DNA of 64,000 nt from Zygnema circumcarinatum (taxonomy: Eukaryota; Streptophyta; Zygnematophyceae; Zygnematales; Zygnemataceae). Positions within the stretch are counted from its first letter, which is position 1, and every line of letters starts with the position of its first letter. Shown one piece after another: positions 38,038-49,478 of the stretch. Position numbers and translations under genes: made by a program. The stretch lies in contig CM074805.1 of the NCBI GenBank assembly GCA_037447605.1, forward strand, positions 1,893,359-1,957,358, read 5' to 3'. The notes under the pieces were generated by a model. That model searched no databases and had not been told where the DNA came from. It saw nothing but the letters and a program-made list of their open reading frames with translations.

Positions 38038-38840
38038 GCCACGTAAGCAGTACTTCTGACGTGGTGATCTGTGATTGGCCATGCTGTATGGGGGTCGCCC
38101 TCAGATTTTCTCCCAATCTGCGCGAGCAGACAAAAGATTCAGCGCCAGATCCGCCACGTGAAATCCACGTGCAAATCTTGCTGACGTGACGCCCCGCGCT
38201 TACAAGAGGTGTACGGCATTCTCCGTACAGTCCCGTGTTCCGCACAATAGTAATGCCTGAAAAAAAAGGAAGCAAAAGTTTCCAATGAGCTGCCTTACAG
38301 CTCTTTCTCGAGATCCGATTGGCCCTTGCATCTGCCCGCAAAACATCCCCCTTTCTCGTCTTCACGACTGCATTCCTATTTTCGCGAATATTCCAACAGC
38401 GAACGGTCACGTCAATCTCCCCTCAAGGGTTGCCCTCGAAAGTAAGCCAATCAAGTTTGCCCACGTAGGCAAATACTTTACGTGGCAAGCTATTACAAAG
38501 CCAGCTCGGACCCAGTCTGCCCAATAAGGCGTCCCCTCGCTCAGATTTCCCGGCCCTCCCGAGCGAATCTTAGGGATTCTGCTCCACGTGGAAATATCTC
38601 CTTCGTGGCAGGCGGGGGGCCGGCCCAATCAGAGCGCCGGCTTTTCGAGATATTTTGGGCGGCACGATATGCCTGTCCGTACCGATGTGGGTCCCACGAC
38701 CGCGAGATATTTGCAAGCCTACCGACATTTTCCGCTCTGCCCGTAAGAAAAGCGCGTCGGGCAGGCGCTCCGCCCGGCAGGCCTGAGAATCGGGCGCGGG
38801 CCGAGGGACTGCCACGTGGCGTGGCACGTGCGGTAACGTA
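38038..38840. promoter_or_regulatory. Dense ACGT / G-box cluster upstream of the VxELHR-motif gene
   Basis: Perfect CACGTG cores occur at about 38155, 38166, 38585, 38813 and 38825, with further ACGTGG/CCACGT half-sites near 38040, 38062, 38182, 38463 and 38481. The pair at 38811-38831 is two inverted sites a few bases apart. This density far exceeds chance and is typical of bZIP/bHLH-responsive plant promoters. The nearest downstream start is at 38961. Confidence 0.7.
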
Positions 38841-38960
38841 CGGACGTACGGGACTCTTGGAAGCTGTTTAGGCGGCGCCTCTCCCTGCAGGCCAGCATTC
38901 AGCGGAGGGAGCCATGGCTGCCAGGGGAGGGGCGGCGGCTTGACAGGGAAGAGGGGCAGA

Positions 38961-41632
38961 ATGCAAACCCTAACGAGCGGGTATGGCGGCGGGAGCCTTT
39001 CCCGGAAGGCGGGCGAACATGCGGACGAATCGGAGGATGGTGGTGGAGTGGGGAGTGGGAGAGGCGGCAGTGGTCAGCACGTGATAGGGGCGCATTCCAG
39101 CCGAGGAGAGGTGACAGATGCGCAACAGGTGCGTGCTTTACTTCTCGTTTGCCAGCATCTTTTTCCATTTTTTTTTCATTCTGCCAAGGTCTACGCGCAT
39201 TGGGGGCTCGGGCGAGGTAGCGGATGCATGCTTCGTTTAGGGTTTCTTGAAACGATCTATTTCCTGCGTGCGCTTGAGGGCTGGAATGGAGCATGGGCTA
39301 GAAGAGTAATTGTTTTTTGTGTGGCTGGAAGGGAGTGAGAGTGGATGTAGAGAGTGAGGGGGATTATGAGAACATCTCGTACAGTTTTAGGTTTTGAATC
39401 TGCTGGGGGCTGACGGATGAATTGTAGAATGGGTGGATGGTGAAGTGCAGGTTCCCAGCTGGTCCCTTGGAAGCAGGCTCCAGAGCGAGCAGTCATGGGG
39501 AGATGAGACAGAGCTTGCGGTGGTTCCTGACTACAAAAGCGACAGGCTTTCTCCTGCAGAGAAGAATGCAAAGCGGCAGGTGGATGCGAAATCACAACAA
39601 GGGCATTCCTGGCCGGACGGGTCATCAGAGCACACACATGTGAGTCCATCTCTGAGGGAGGTTGAGAGTCCCGTCTCTGTTCTTCAAACTCGTGAAGAGT
39701 AAAGTTGGGGATGAGTGTTTGCAGGGGTCTCAGGGTGGGGACAGCTCGTTTCGGAATTGGAAGGTGCACAAGTGACCAAGGGCTGGGGCTTTTGCAGGGG
39801 GGAAAGGATGGCGGTGGCAGCAAGAAGGCGCGGGTATGGAAACTGCCCAGCACAATTCCGTGGTGGCCGACGTCAGCGGAAGAATGGGAGAGGCTGGCAG
39901 CGAGGAATGGAGGAGGGGCGTCAGGAGAGGAAGCGTTGCCGCAGGATTTGCTGACCGCCAGTGCGGTGCGGCAGACTATCTTGTCGCAGCAGTCCACTTT
40001 CGGAGAACAGGTGGGGACATCGTACCATGCGAATACTTTTACACCGAAAGTCTGTAAAGAATAGTGCTTATTTTGTTTCCGATTTTCTTTTGTGAGGCTT
40101 TGACGGGGTCCTTGCTTGTGGGAGGGTTTTCTAATCAGGTGAAGGAGCTGCACCGCGTGTTGGAGCAGCAGAGAACCTTGTCCAGAAGCATGGCCAGTGG
40201 AGGAGATGGTGCTGCTCCGCAGAATTCGACCATGGCTTCCAGGCAAGCCCTTGGCGGAGAGGGGCCTCCTCAGTTAGCCTCTGATTGGAGTCAAGGGGGA
40301 TGCTACAACCAGCCAAACGCGCGGATGGACCACTTGTGGCAGGGAAGCAGGGGGGCAGGTGGGCCGCCCCCTAGAAGTGGAGAGGCGTTTTCTTCGGGGA
40401 GCTGGGCGTGGGGACAGCAGCAGCACACGGAAGGAGGGCAGCCCGTTGCCTGCCCCATAGGGCCTCCGCCCCCTCTCCCTATGGCCACTTCTTCGCATTG
40501 CGATTGGGGACATATGTCTGCCGGACAGTGGATGCAGCACTCGCTGCTGGCCACACAGGGGCCAAGAGGAGTTCCTATGTCTGCCGCAAGCTCGTGGTGG
40601 CTGGCCGGCATGCAGGGAGGCCATATGTCAGGCATAGCTCCCTGGTATGCCCATCAAGCTGCATCTGCTGCATGGGCTCAGGCTCAAGCTCAAGCTCAAG
40701 CTCAAGCTCAGGCTCAGGCTCAATCTCAGGCTCAAGCTCACGCTCAAGCTCAAGCTCAAGCTCAAGCTCAAGCTCAGGCTCAAGCTCACGCTCAAGCTCA
40801 AGCTCAAGCTCAGGTTCAGGCTCAGCATTTAGCGTCTCCTTTCTTTCAACAATGGAGGATGACAGGTGCAAACTCTGGTCCATTCCCTCAGTACGCTGAT
40901 GGCGGAGAGTGGGCGGGTGGAACGGCCGCAGAGGCGAATCTTGGGCCCATGCTGTCCTGGCAGGCCCCTGCTGCGCCCATTGTGGCCCCTGCGCGGCCCC
41001 CCTTCAAGAGGCCGCCCCCGCTCGTGCTGGTCCGCGACAGGGATAAGCTCGAGCTCAAGCTGGTCGCCCCTGAACCCTCCACTACGACGGTTCGCAGGCA
41101 GACAAGCGCAGGGAGCTCCTCGGCAGAGGAGCCTCCGGCAGGTGGACGGAAGGGGCAGGCGCAGTCGCAGGAGAGGGCTGCGAGGGAGGTGTCTAAGCAG
41201 GAGCCCCTTGAGAGGGCTTTCTCGCCGGGTGACGATGCATCAGGTGGTTCAGGAGAGGGGGTGGTCATTGATTCGAGAGAAGAGGGACCCAGATCTGGTG
41301 ATGCAGCAATCCCTCCGGATTCGTCTCAGCAGAGCCCATCACCTGGGGGACATGGGAATGCGACTGGGAGTGGGGGGGGGCACCAAGGAAGAGGCCATGA
41401 GGGAAGCAGGGGAGAGCGGCGACCTGGGGAGTGCACCATCCCGTTGAGGCCTCGACCTCGGAGACCGGAGGCGCGGAGGTTTCAGCAAGAGGAGGGTACG
41501 CATGATAGGCCGGCTGATAATGCGAGGCACCAGCATTCGAATCTTGGTCATGAGGGAGTGATAACGGGCTGGCGACATGCGGCAGGATCAGCATTTGAGG
41601 CTGGGAGGAGGCCGGAGGGTCAAACAGGATAG
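38961..41632 (+). CDS. VxELHR-motif regulatory-type protein with long Gln-Ala repeat
   Basis: Exons 38961-39128, 39451-39639, 39798-40010 and 40139-41632 encode 687 residues, largely low-complexity (Gly, Ser, Pro, Gln, Ala). One conserved-looking island spans the exon 3/4 junction: [20 protein letters not shown] followed by [18 protein letters not shown]. The VxELHRxxxxQ pattern is shared by plant ELF3 proteins and by DUF863-type nuclear proteins, so a nuclear regulatory role is likely but the family is not fixed. Residues about 345-395 (40674-40836) are a Gln-Ala dipeptide repeat, a candidate for prion-like or condensate behaviour. [21 protein letters not shown] block follows a Pro-rich stretch. 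Splice sites are canonical and phases agree. Confidence 0.75.
40674..40836 (+). repeat. Coding hexanucleotide repeat (GCTCAA/GCTCAG)n
   Basis: About 27 units of GCTCAR encode alternating Ala and Gln with occasional His or Ser from single-base changes (GCTCAC, TCTCAG). On the opposite strand the same bases read Glu-Leu or Ser-Leu repeats, which explains the long antisense frames here. Confidence 0.95.
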
Positions 41633-42513
41633 GACGAGATAGGAGGGCTAACGAGTCACCAAGTAGGAGGTGCAGAAATGTATTCGTTAATTCTGCGCCA
41701 AATGACACTACGTGAAACTCGGTCTAGTAGGACTTACACACTCCATCTAACTGGCTAACTGATCGCCGTCTCATAGGTGCAAGCAAGCAACCCGGTGCAA
41801 GCAGATCGGGAGTGGAAACAACTGATGAAAACTGACTCTAACCGTGTTGGAAAGCAGTCGTTGATTTTGGAAACAGGGATGAGCTGCCTCCCTCGAAATG
41901 CAGAGGGAAGTCGGCAGTAGCCTTCAGTTCCTCTCTAGAAGGACAGCACTTCCGCCTCTCTATAGGATGGTGGATCCTCATCACCTTGTAACAAAACGTA
42001 TAGGGGTCTTCTATAGAGCTCTGATCCTCGAGCATCGCTTTGAGTGGGTATGAATGCGTGTCCTTCATACTTGTGCCATGCTCTGTGAAGCATTATATAG
42101 ATCTAAGAATTTAACTTTTATGGCTTTGTGGATACAGACCAATTTTGGACCACCGTTAAGTATTCTACCCCCTCGTCTCGTAAGATGTTTTTGCTTTCAA
42201 AATTTCCAATTTGTATTTCTTGATGCAATCGACAAAACCTCTGGTTTGAAGTCTTGGAATTGTGCGTCACCACATTGACATTTACCTTCACCATTACCTT
42301 CTTGGACATGTTGCTCTGTTGGAATAGACTTAATAAATATACCGGCTTCTGCCGAATAAACAGAATAGCAACCGTCGAAGGTTATATTTGATACTAGTTA
42401 ACATCATCGCAACTGCAATGACCAACTAATCAAGCCATGACAAACTAAACTAAACAAGTCTTCATCTTACAGTCGGGCAGAAAGGCCACTTGACCACTTC
42501 AGAGTGCCGTCCC
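41633..42513. other. Intergenic, convergent 3' flanks
   Basis: It lies between two genes that point toward each other. An AATAAA-like AATAAAT is near 42334. No coding exon or repeat was recognised. Confidence 0.45.
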
Positions 42514-44444
42514 TCAGCCCTCTTCATCCACCCGTTTGAGTGCTTGGGATGCGCGAGATGACACTTCTCGGGTGACAAGGAGAGTGGCAACGGCTCCAAC
42601 CTGTCGCCACAAAAGGTCAATCGTTCTGTCATGCAAATGCAGAGCATTGAGAAGGCCACAGAAATGAACACTTTTGATTCACATTCTAGGGCAACCTGCT
42701 CCGACATTTTGCTGTGCTTAGCAGCGCACAATCACACGAGCGTCATCTTCCTGAAAGCTACAATGACTCCAAGACGAAGGGATAACTTTCCAATACACGA
42801 GCAGGAATGAGCGTTAGCTCTATTTTATAATAAACCAAAACCGTCCTACAACCTCTTAAAGCTATGTGGACAGTTTACGCCCCAGTCATGCAACATGACT
42901 CGCAGTAACAAGGCAGCCAGGCGCATGTGGTTCAATGGACTGATGTGCAGAGAGAGACTGAAGAGGGGGGATGGAACAGGCTCGCAAAAACTGCAAAAAC
43001 AAAGCTTACCACGTAGAGGATAATTTTTGCAGGCTCCACGGAACCATCGCTGGAAATGGCGTCCACTGTCGCCCTGCGGACAGGCATGAATTTGGAATTG
43101 TCACCAGTTAGAAACAGCACGTCTTCCCTTGAGACCTAGCCTGCAAGCATAAAATATTACAAGCAACTTACCGCCCAACAGACCCCAAATAAACGTAGGT
43201 GAACGTCCCAGGCAACATGGCCACCCAAGAGGCTCCTACGTACGGCCAAAAGCTGACTCCTGTCAAGCCAAACCTGCACTCACACACTCACTCAGCAGAT
43301 CAGTACTTATACACCTTACTGACCTCATTCGTTTGAAAACTTTTCAGCTTTAAATTACCATGAACTTCAGTCCTCTGTAGTCTTAACTCTTACATGTAGT
43401 TGGAGAACGAGAATGGAAAGAGGGGCGAAAGCCTCCAAAGGAACACAATCTTCCAACCATCCTCTGATATTGCTCTGTCAACGAGGTCGAATTTGCGATT
43501 GCTGGCCAACTGCTTTGCCACCACAGGTCGAGCAGCATACCGTGCAATAAGAAATGCCAACGCCGCTGAAAAATTCAAACTCCCAAAAAATCAAGACAAG
43601 CCATAATCAAGCAGTCTTCTTTGTAGATAACGGTCACCCTGTAACTAGCCGTGCCACAGCTGCCCTGCCTTCAGGAGCAACTTTGAGTGTCATAGCAACA
43701 GGAGAGGCAACAACCAACCTCCTGTCGTGGATGCTGCAGATACAATCGCAGTACCCTTGAGTGCCCCGAAGATATAACCTATAGCTTCCCACCATCCGTA
43801 TTGTTAGGGCGAATATGCGCTTGTGTACCATTTCTGGTTTACTTAACTATCCAGTACCACAGCTTCGCATGCACGAAAACGATAGGTTCACGATAGGTTC
43901 GCAATCTGGTTTTTTAGTTGAGCATAGAGTACATGCAATTACATCAGCACGGCACTGACCTGCGCCAATTGTAAGAAATGAGGCTGGCAGCAACAACACA
44001 GTTGAAGCCACATATAGTCCAGAAAAATAAACGGGAGCAAGCGCTCCTGCTGACTCCACTGCTCCTGCCGCATCCTTCAAACGTTCTTCGAGCCACTGGC
44101 CACAGACCCGCACTCAAGCTCTCTTCAGGAGCCGACTGTGGCAGCATATCTTGCACATTATCGTGCTTATTTGCTGCCATTCCAAGTGCACTCCATCAAG
44201 GAGGGCTTCAAGTGGGCATTATGCTGTCAGTGACCTTCAGGCTCTCGCTAGGCCCTCCAAAATAGGCGGTTGATCCGAGCAGCAGAAGCAGCACGGAGCC
44301 ACCAACGGCCAACGCCACCGCTTGACCTCCATTTGCTGTTACTTTTGTTGCTTCCCGGGAGGTTTTCTCTGGAGTATCGCCAAGAATAGCTCCCTCATCT
44401 GAGGGCTCTCTGACAAGTGGTTCCTCCTCCCTCAGCTGACTCAT
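42514..44444 (-). CDS. TVP38/TMEM64 family membrane protein (DedA/SNARE-associated)
   Basis: These proteins are lipid scramblase-like or trafficking membrane proteins of the Golgi/ER in eukaryotes and are widespread in plants and cyanobacteria. Exons on the minus strand are 44235-44444, 43960-44095, 43719-43778, 43394-43565, 43172-43273, 43010-43073 and 42514-42600, totalling 276 residues. After a hydrophilic N-terminus comes a membrane segment (AVALAVGGSVLLLLLGSTAY). The family core follows: GLYVASTVLLLPASFLTIGAG, the GYIFGALKGTAIV re-entrant-loop block, ALAFLIARYAARP, GWKIVFLWRLSPLFPFSFSNY (the conserved R-x-SP...F-N-Y motif), GVSFWPYVGASWVAMLPGTF and YVYLGS. A last membrane helix precedes a short Arg/Lys-rich tail. 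All splice sites are GT-AG. Confidence 0.93.
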
Positions 44445-44826
44445 AGCGGGACCTGCATTTGCCTCCAGAATTCTGTTTGAGGTGAGGTAGAGGAAGAAAA
44501 AGCAGGACTTTCACAGAAATAATGAACAATCATGGACAAGACAGCGCAGGAGATGCAGAAAATAGCTTGCAACCACACCTGGTCGAGCGCTTTCCCTGCA
44601 ACGCGCCAGGTGTATGCGCTTTTGCAGTAATGCGGGAGAGCGCAGTCGCAGAGCGGAAGGGGGGAGTGGACAGCAGCGGATGAGGGCGAGGGGATGCAGT
44701 GCAGGAGCACTCCAACAGGTCGTCATTCTGAGAGAGGCGCTGCAGACGCAGTCCGTCCCACCCTGCGCCTTTTTGAGCTTCAAGGGGAAAGGGCCGTAGG
44801 ACGAGGAGCGTCCTTCCCAGGCAGCG
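44445..44826. promoter_or_regulatory. Divergent promoter region: TVP38-like / TruB
   Basis: 382 bp separate the two start codons on opposite strands. No TATA box stands out. The region must contain both 5' leaders. Confidence 0.45.
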
Positions 44827-47800
44827 ATGCCGCTGCGTTGCCTTCGTTCCAGCACCATCTTAGCATTGCCGTGTACCAGCTGCCATCGCTTACCCTCTGC
44901 TCTCTCTTCTCTCGGTATTTCTGGCGCTTTTAGAGCTCCGAAGGACAGCTTCAGCTGCATTAGGAGTAGCCGCAGTCTGTTGCAGAATGGGTGGACGTAT
45001 ACAGGAAGGGAATTTGAAAACATGGGGAGGTGGAAGCGGAATTTAAGAAAGGAGGCTATGACGCTGCTTGTAGCAGCAGCAACTAACGATGCAGGTGCAT
45101 TGTCTGTTGAGCGGCAGCTCGAGCTTGCAAGGGAGCAGCAACAAGAAGCACTGCGAGAGCGGAGACTGCTGCAGCGAAAAAGGTTTGAGGTGCGTGATAG
45201 GCTATATCAAGCTTAACTCTAGGCTCGACATATGGTGAGTTACCTCCTACAGTATCTGACATTACTTTTGTTTGGAACAGGAGTCCCTTGCTGAGCTTGA
45301 CAACGAAATAGCAGTGCAAGAAATGGAGGTCACAGCAGCTACAAGCAGTAGTTTTGAAGGACAAGGCAGCATATCTCCTTTGAGGAACCTTTCGAATCAA
45401 CCCTCGAAGCCCGGTGGTGACAGACAGAGCAGCGAACAGGGGAATAGAAGTGTGACTGGGGCAAAGAGCCAAGCCCATCCATACAGGGTTAGTCATGGAG
45501 GACTTAGTCCTGTCCCCCGGCCAACAGAGGGTTGGGGCTCGCCACATCCTGCTTCTAGCGAGCTGGAAGCTGTTACGAAAATTGTTACCAATGAAAAGAT
45601 GAGTGAGCAAGGAGGATTGCTTGGAGGAGGTGCACTTGGAGCTGCCGCTCAAGTAACTGGGCCACTCGCACATGCAGCCCTGAGACCTGTTATTTTAAAG
45701 CGCGATAAACCATTACCGGACTCCTGGGACACTCCTGGGGGCACTGTGGTGCTTGTAGATAAACCTCGCGGTATTCTCAATGGTGCCAGATGGGTCGTCT
45801 CTTTGTTATCACTCGCATCGTGTGCTCCAAGAAGAGAGTGTTCATTACCAAGCTGCACTTAGAAAAGAATAACGCAGTTTGCAGTTTCATTGCGTGCCAT
45901 TTATGCAAGGTGGCTTTTCTCAAAGAGAATGACACTAATGGAGAGCTATCCTTGATAACCAATTCAGGCCATTTGCATTGCAGGGTGGACATCCTTTGCA
46001 GTGTGTGGAAGACTGCGATCCGTGGTTGGCGTCAAGAAAGTGAGTAATTGCTTTGCACTTGCCGGAGCTTCTCATTTCAAAGCCGCCAAAAAAACCTTTT
46101 ATCGTCACTGCCTGACCCCCTCAGGGCACGGCTTTTTGGCCTTTGAATTTCACTTTTGACTTAATTCCCCTAAGGAGCACAGTATGAGGGCAACACTTTG
46201 GGAACTATCGGTTATTGAAGACATCAGCTACTGCGAGCATGAGAGCGGGAGTTCAGAGGAGGGGGTGCTTATGCTTGCAACAGCTTGGTAGAGCTACTTT
46301 TTCGTTTTTTCTCACGATTTAGCAGCTTCGATGCGTCTCTATAAAAATTTACAGCACTTGTAGCTTGGTAGGCAACCAAAGTTTAACGCTAATCAAATTT
46401 TGCAAATGGTTCTACTTTTCTACGGCGAGTTCTTCTTTGAGCGTGCCGACGAAATCATGTTCTCAGTGAAGCTGTCTATTAGTGTATGTTGTTAAAGACT
46501 AGCCATGTTCATGTCAAACCAACGTGGCCAATGAAGTTAGGAACAAATCGATGTTGCTGATTCTCTCACCTCATGACACAAATTTGAAGGCTTTGAATTT
46601 TCAAGTCTGGTTCTGTGAGTGAAATTCACTGAAGCGGGTAGTGTCCTTCACGTATAATGCAAAATGTGTTGTTATTTGCAAAAAACCATCTTACAGAATG
46701 GTAGAGTTTCATGTCTTTGTTGCTCTACATCTATTGCAGCTTTAACAGCAGTCATAATAACTGGAGAAGCTGTGCTTGACTTTACTTACAGGTAGGCCAT
46801 GCTGGAACGTTGGACCCCCTGGCCACTGGGCTACTAGTGGTTTGCGTGGGCCGCGCCACGAAGCTGGCTGACAGGTGCCTGCAATAGCCCTCACATTCTA
46901 GTTGCTTTTTATGACTACGACGCAGAGAGCTCAGCGGCAGGGCAAGGGCGAATAGGAAGGAAAGCGTCTGCAAGATCCCAATACATTGCAGAGGAGCATA
47001 GGGTCTGTAAGAAGGAGCAGAAGTGAAGGATCTGAGGACCGCGGGATGGCATGCATGCAGCTTCCAAGCACTATATAAAGTTTATTCTGGCAGCATGAGA
47101 CTCGGGGAGGGCACCCCATCCTTGGATGCTGACACTCCGGTAATGGGACCCTAGGCTTGTAAGGCTTTGCCTACAGAGATTGTCGTACGGCTGTATCTGC
47201 ATTTCCGTCTGTTCATTTTGGATTGACTTTTGATGTGGATTGTTGCATTTTCTGTGCTTTCCCAATCCCTTAATTTGGTCTGCTGCCGATTTACGACTCG
47301 CTATTGGAAGTGTGCAGGTGAATGAGGTGATGCCTTGGGAGCATATCAGTGATTCTGATTTGGCAGCTGCAGCCGAGGCTAACCTTGGCGATATCCTGCA
47401 GATTCCTCCTATGTACTCTGCGATAAAGGTAAGTCGGATGCCAACTTTTTGCTTGGCAGTGACTTCGGAATCATCGTAGCATACTTCCTTTAGGGGCCGT
47501 TGTGAGTCTCCAAATTTGTGCCTGTGTACATGAACTGGGCTTTAGGTTGTGACGAGCTTGATGAGTGATTCTCAATGACAGGACGGCCATCAGTATTGCG
47601 TTTGGATGTGAATGTATCTGGGGGGCAGGTTCGTGGAGAAAAAATGTATGAGAAGGCTCGGCGTGGGGAGACTCTCGAGCTGGACGCACGCCCAGTGAAG
47701 ATATATGAGCTGACCTTGAGACGCAGCGACCAGCACCCGTAAAGCCTGCTTTGCTTATTCCCTTAGAGCAAGGATAACCTTTGCAAAACAGAATTCTTGC

Positions 47801-48747
47801 TGGCCGGATAAGAGTCTGGCCTGGGATGCAGAGGAATAAAGCCTCAATTTCATGATAGGAGATAGCAGGTGAGGATAATAATAGCAATAGCAAAAGTAAT
47901 TTTCAGTTAATGATGGATTCGGGAAGAATTGAGGAGACGGGAGGTTGAACTGACCAGGTAAGGCTGTTGTGTTTTGTCATGAATCTGAGATGAAGTGGGG
48001 TCTGTATGTTTCGCAGACAGGAGGTGGATTTTCGGATGATGTGCTCCAAAGGCACTTATGTGCGCTCACTGTGCCGCGATATTGGTCGTCAGCTGGGCAG
48101 GCAGGTCTCCTAATCCTAAGTTTGCCTGGAAGGCGCTTTCCCCGTTGACAATTTCAGTCTACTTGTAGATTGTACTTAATGGAAATCCACTGTTGAAAAT
48201 GGAGCCATGATACTATCTTGGACCAACAGCTTGTTACATTGTCAGTGCGAGGATTGAATCAGCTGCTAATCTCATTAACGGAGAAGTTAGGGGAGACTGG
48301 GATCGTGGGGGGTGGAGGACAGCTGTGCACATCTGACCGCTCTCCGAAGAGAACAAATAGGTAAGTGCACACCAAACAAACTTTTCCCGAGTTGTGAGAG
48401 AATTTGTCATCTTTCGGAATTGGATCTGAGAAGTTGGAGCTCAGTCATCGACAAACGCATTGGCATTTGCACTCTACAGGCAGCACTTTTGACTGCTGAT
48501 GTGAGGCTGCAGCAGGAGTGGCCGGAAATCTGGCTGATTCAGCTTCAGAAACTGGAGATGTCTGTGATGCGCTAACCCCCCATGTTCATGGTCCAACTGC
48601 CGCTTCGCAGGAGAGCTTTCCGTGGAGGATGCCTGGAAGGCTGAGGAGTTGCTGGAGGCTATACAGGCACAGAGCGGAGTTGAGATTCGGCGCCCTCCTG
48701 CAGCCAGGACTGGTTCGTGGAGGCGTTCAGCCCAAGGGTCTGATTGA
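44827..48747 (+). CDS. tRNA pseudouridine-55 synthase, TruB/PUS4 family
   Basis: The enzyme isomerises U55 in the T-loop of tRNA. Exons are 44827-45189, 45281-45770, 45984-46039, 46792-46874, 47061-47139, 47318-47428, 47629-47738, 48017-48100, 48323-48360 and 48611-48747, giving 516 residues. The first about 230 residues are a probable organelle-targeting sequence plus a charged linker. The TruB core then runs [41 protein letters not shown] with the catalytic Asp, [46 protein letters not shown] and [18 protein letters not shown]. It ends with [13 protein letters not shown] and [16 protein letters not shown]. Exon 8 must end at a GC donor, GGCAG|GCAGGT; using the GT four bases later breaks the frame. 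Confidence 0.94.
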
Positions 48748-49478
48748 CACACGTTTCATGTCGGAGCAATGGTTGGATCGGTTGCTGCTGTAGTTCAAGA
48801 AACTGGCAGCATGAGAAAGAAGTAGGCTTCTCCTTCCACAAGGAAGCATTTCCTTTTTCGCTGAGTTTCTCGAGTATATACTGCTAACTCCATAGGTTTA
48901 GCATGCTGCCATTGTAGGAGCAGGAGTCGCGTGATGCAACAGGCAGCCCTTTAGTGTTAGACTCACGTGCTGAAGGGGTACGTTTCCTTCTTCCAATGTA
49001 AACTATTTCAATGTAAAAAGGTGACAAGCCAGCCTTGTGTTGCAGATGCACTACCCTGCAAGGGCCTCCATTTCCCATTTCTCTTCCAACCTTTAATTAC
49101 AAGTGCGAAAGCAAAAGAAGTGTAATGTGAGGTGTTGACGAAAATGTGATGTTAACAAAATATATTTGGTCTCCAAAAAGTTAGATGTGGAATCACACAT
49201 TACACCTCGACTTTGCAAGCCACGATTGGAAGAAATGCCCCACCCAACGAAATGGGTAGAATTGCATCCTAAAAAATTACATTTCATCCAAAAGGGGTGC
49301 CCCGAACGGAAGCCCACCTTTACTTAAGTCCAACAAACTGCATACACTAATCCCCTAAAGATTGTGCTTTATTTTTAGTTTTAGAGATTCTGTATTTCTC
49401 ATTGAAACTCCCTCCACAAATATTAGACCTGTCAATCGACGTTCCTGGTCACATTGAATAAGGTGGGCCTGAAAACCC
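48748..49478. other. Intergenic, convergent 3' flanks of TruB and HISN6
   Basis: AT-rich spacer between two convergent genes. No gene or repeat recognised. Confidence 0.45.

Noticed and set aside
40575-40883. Glu-Leu and Ser-Leu repeat frames opposite the Gln-Ala tract
   Set aside because: They are shadows of the hexanucleotide repeat on the other strand; the plus-strand frame is anchored by flanking exons.
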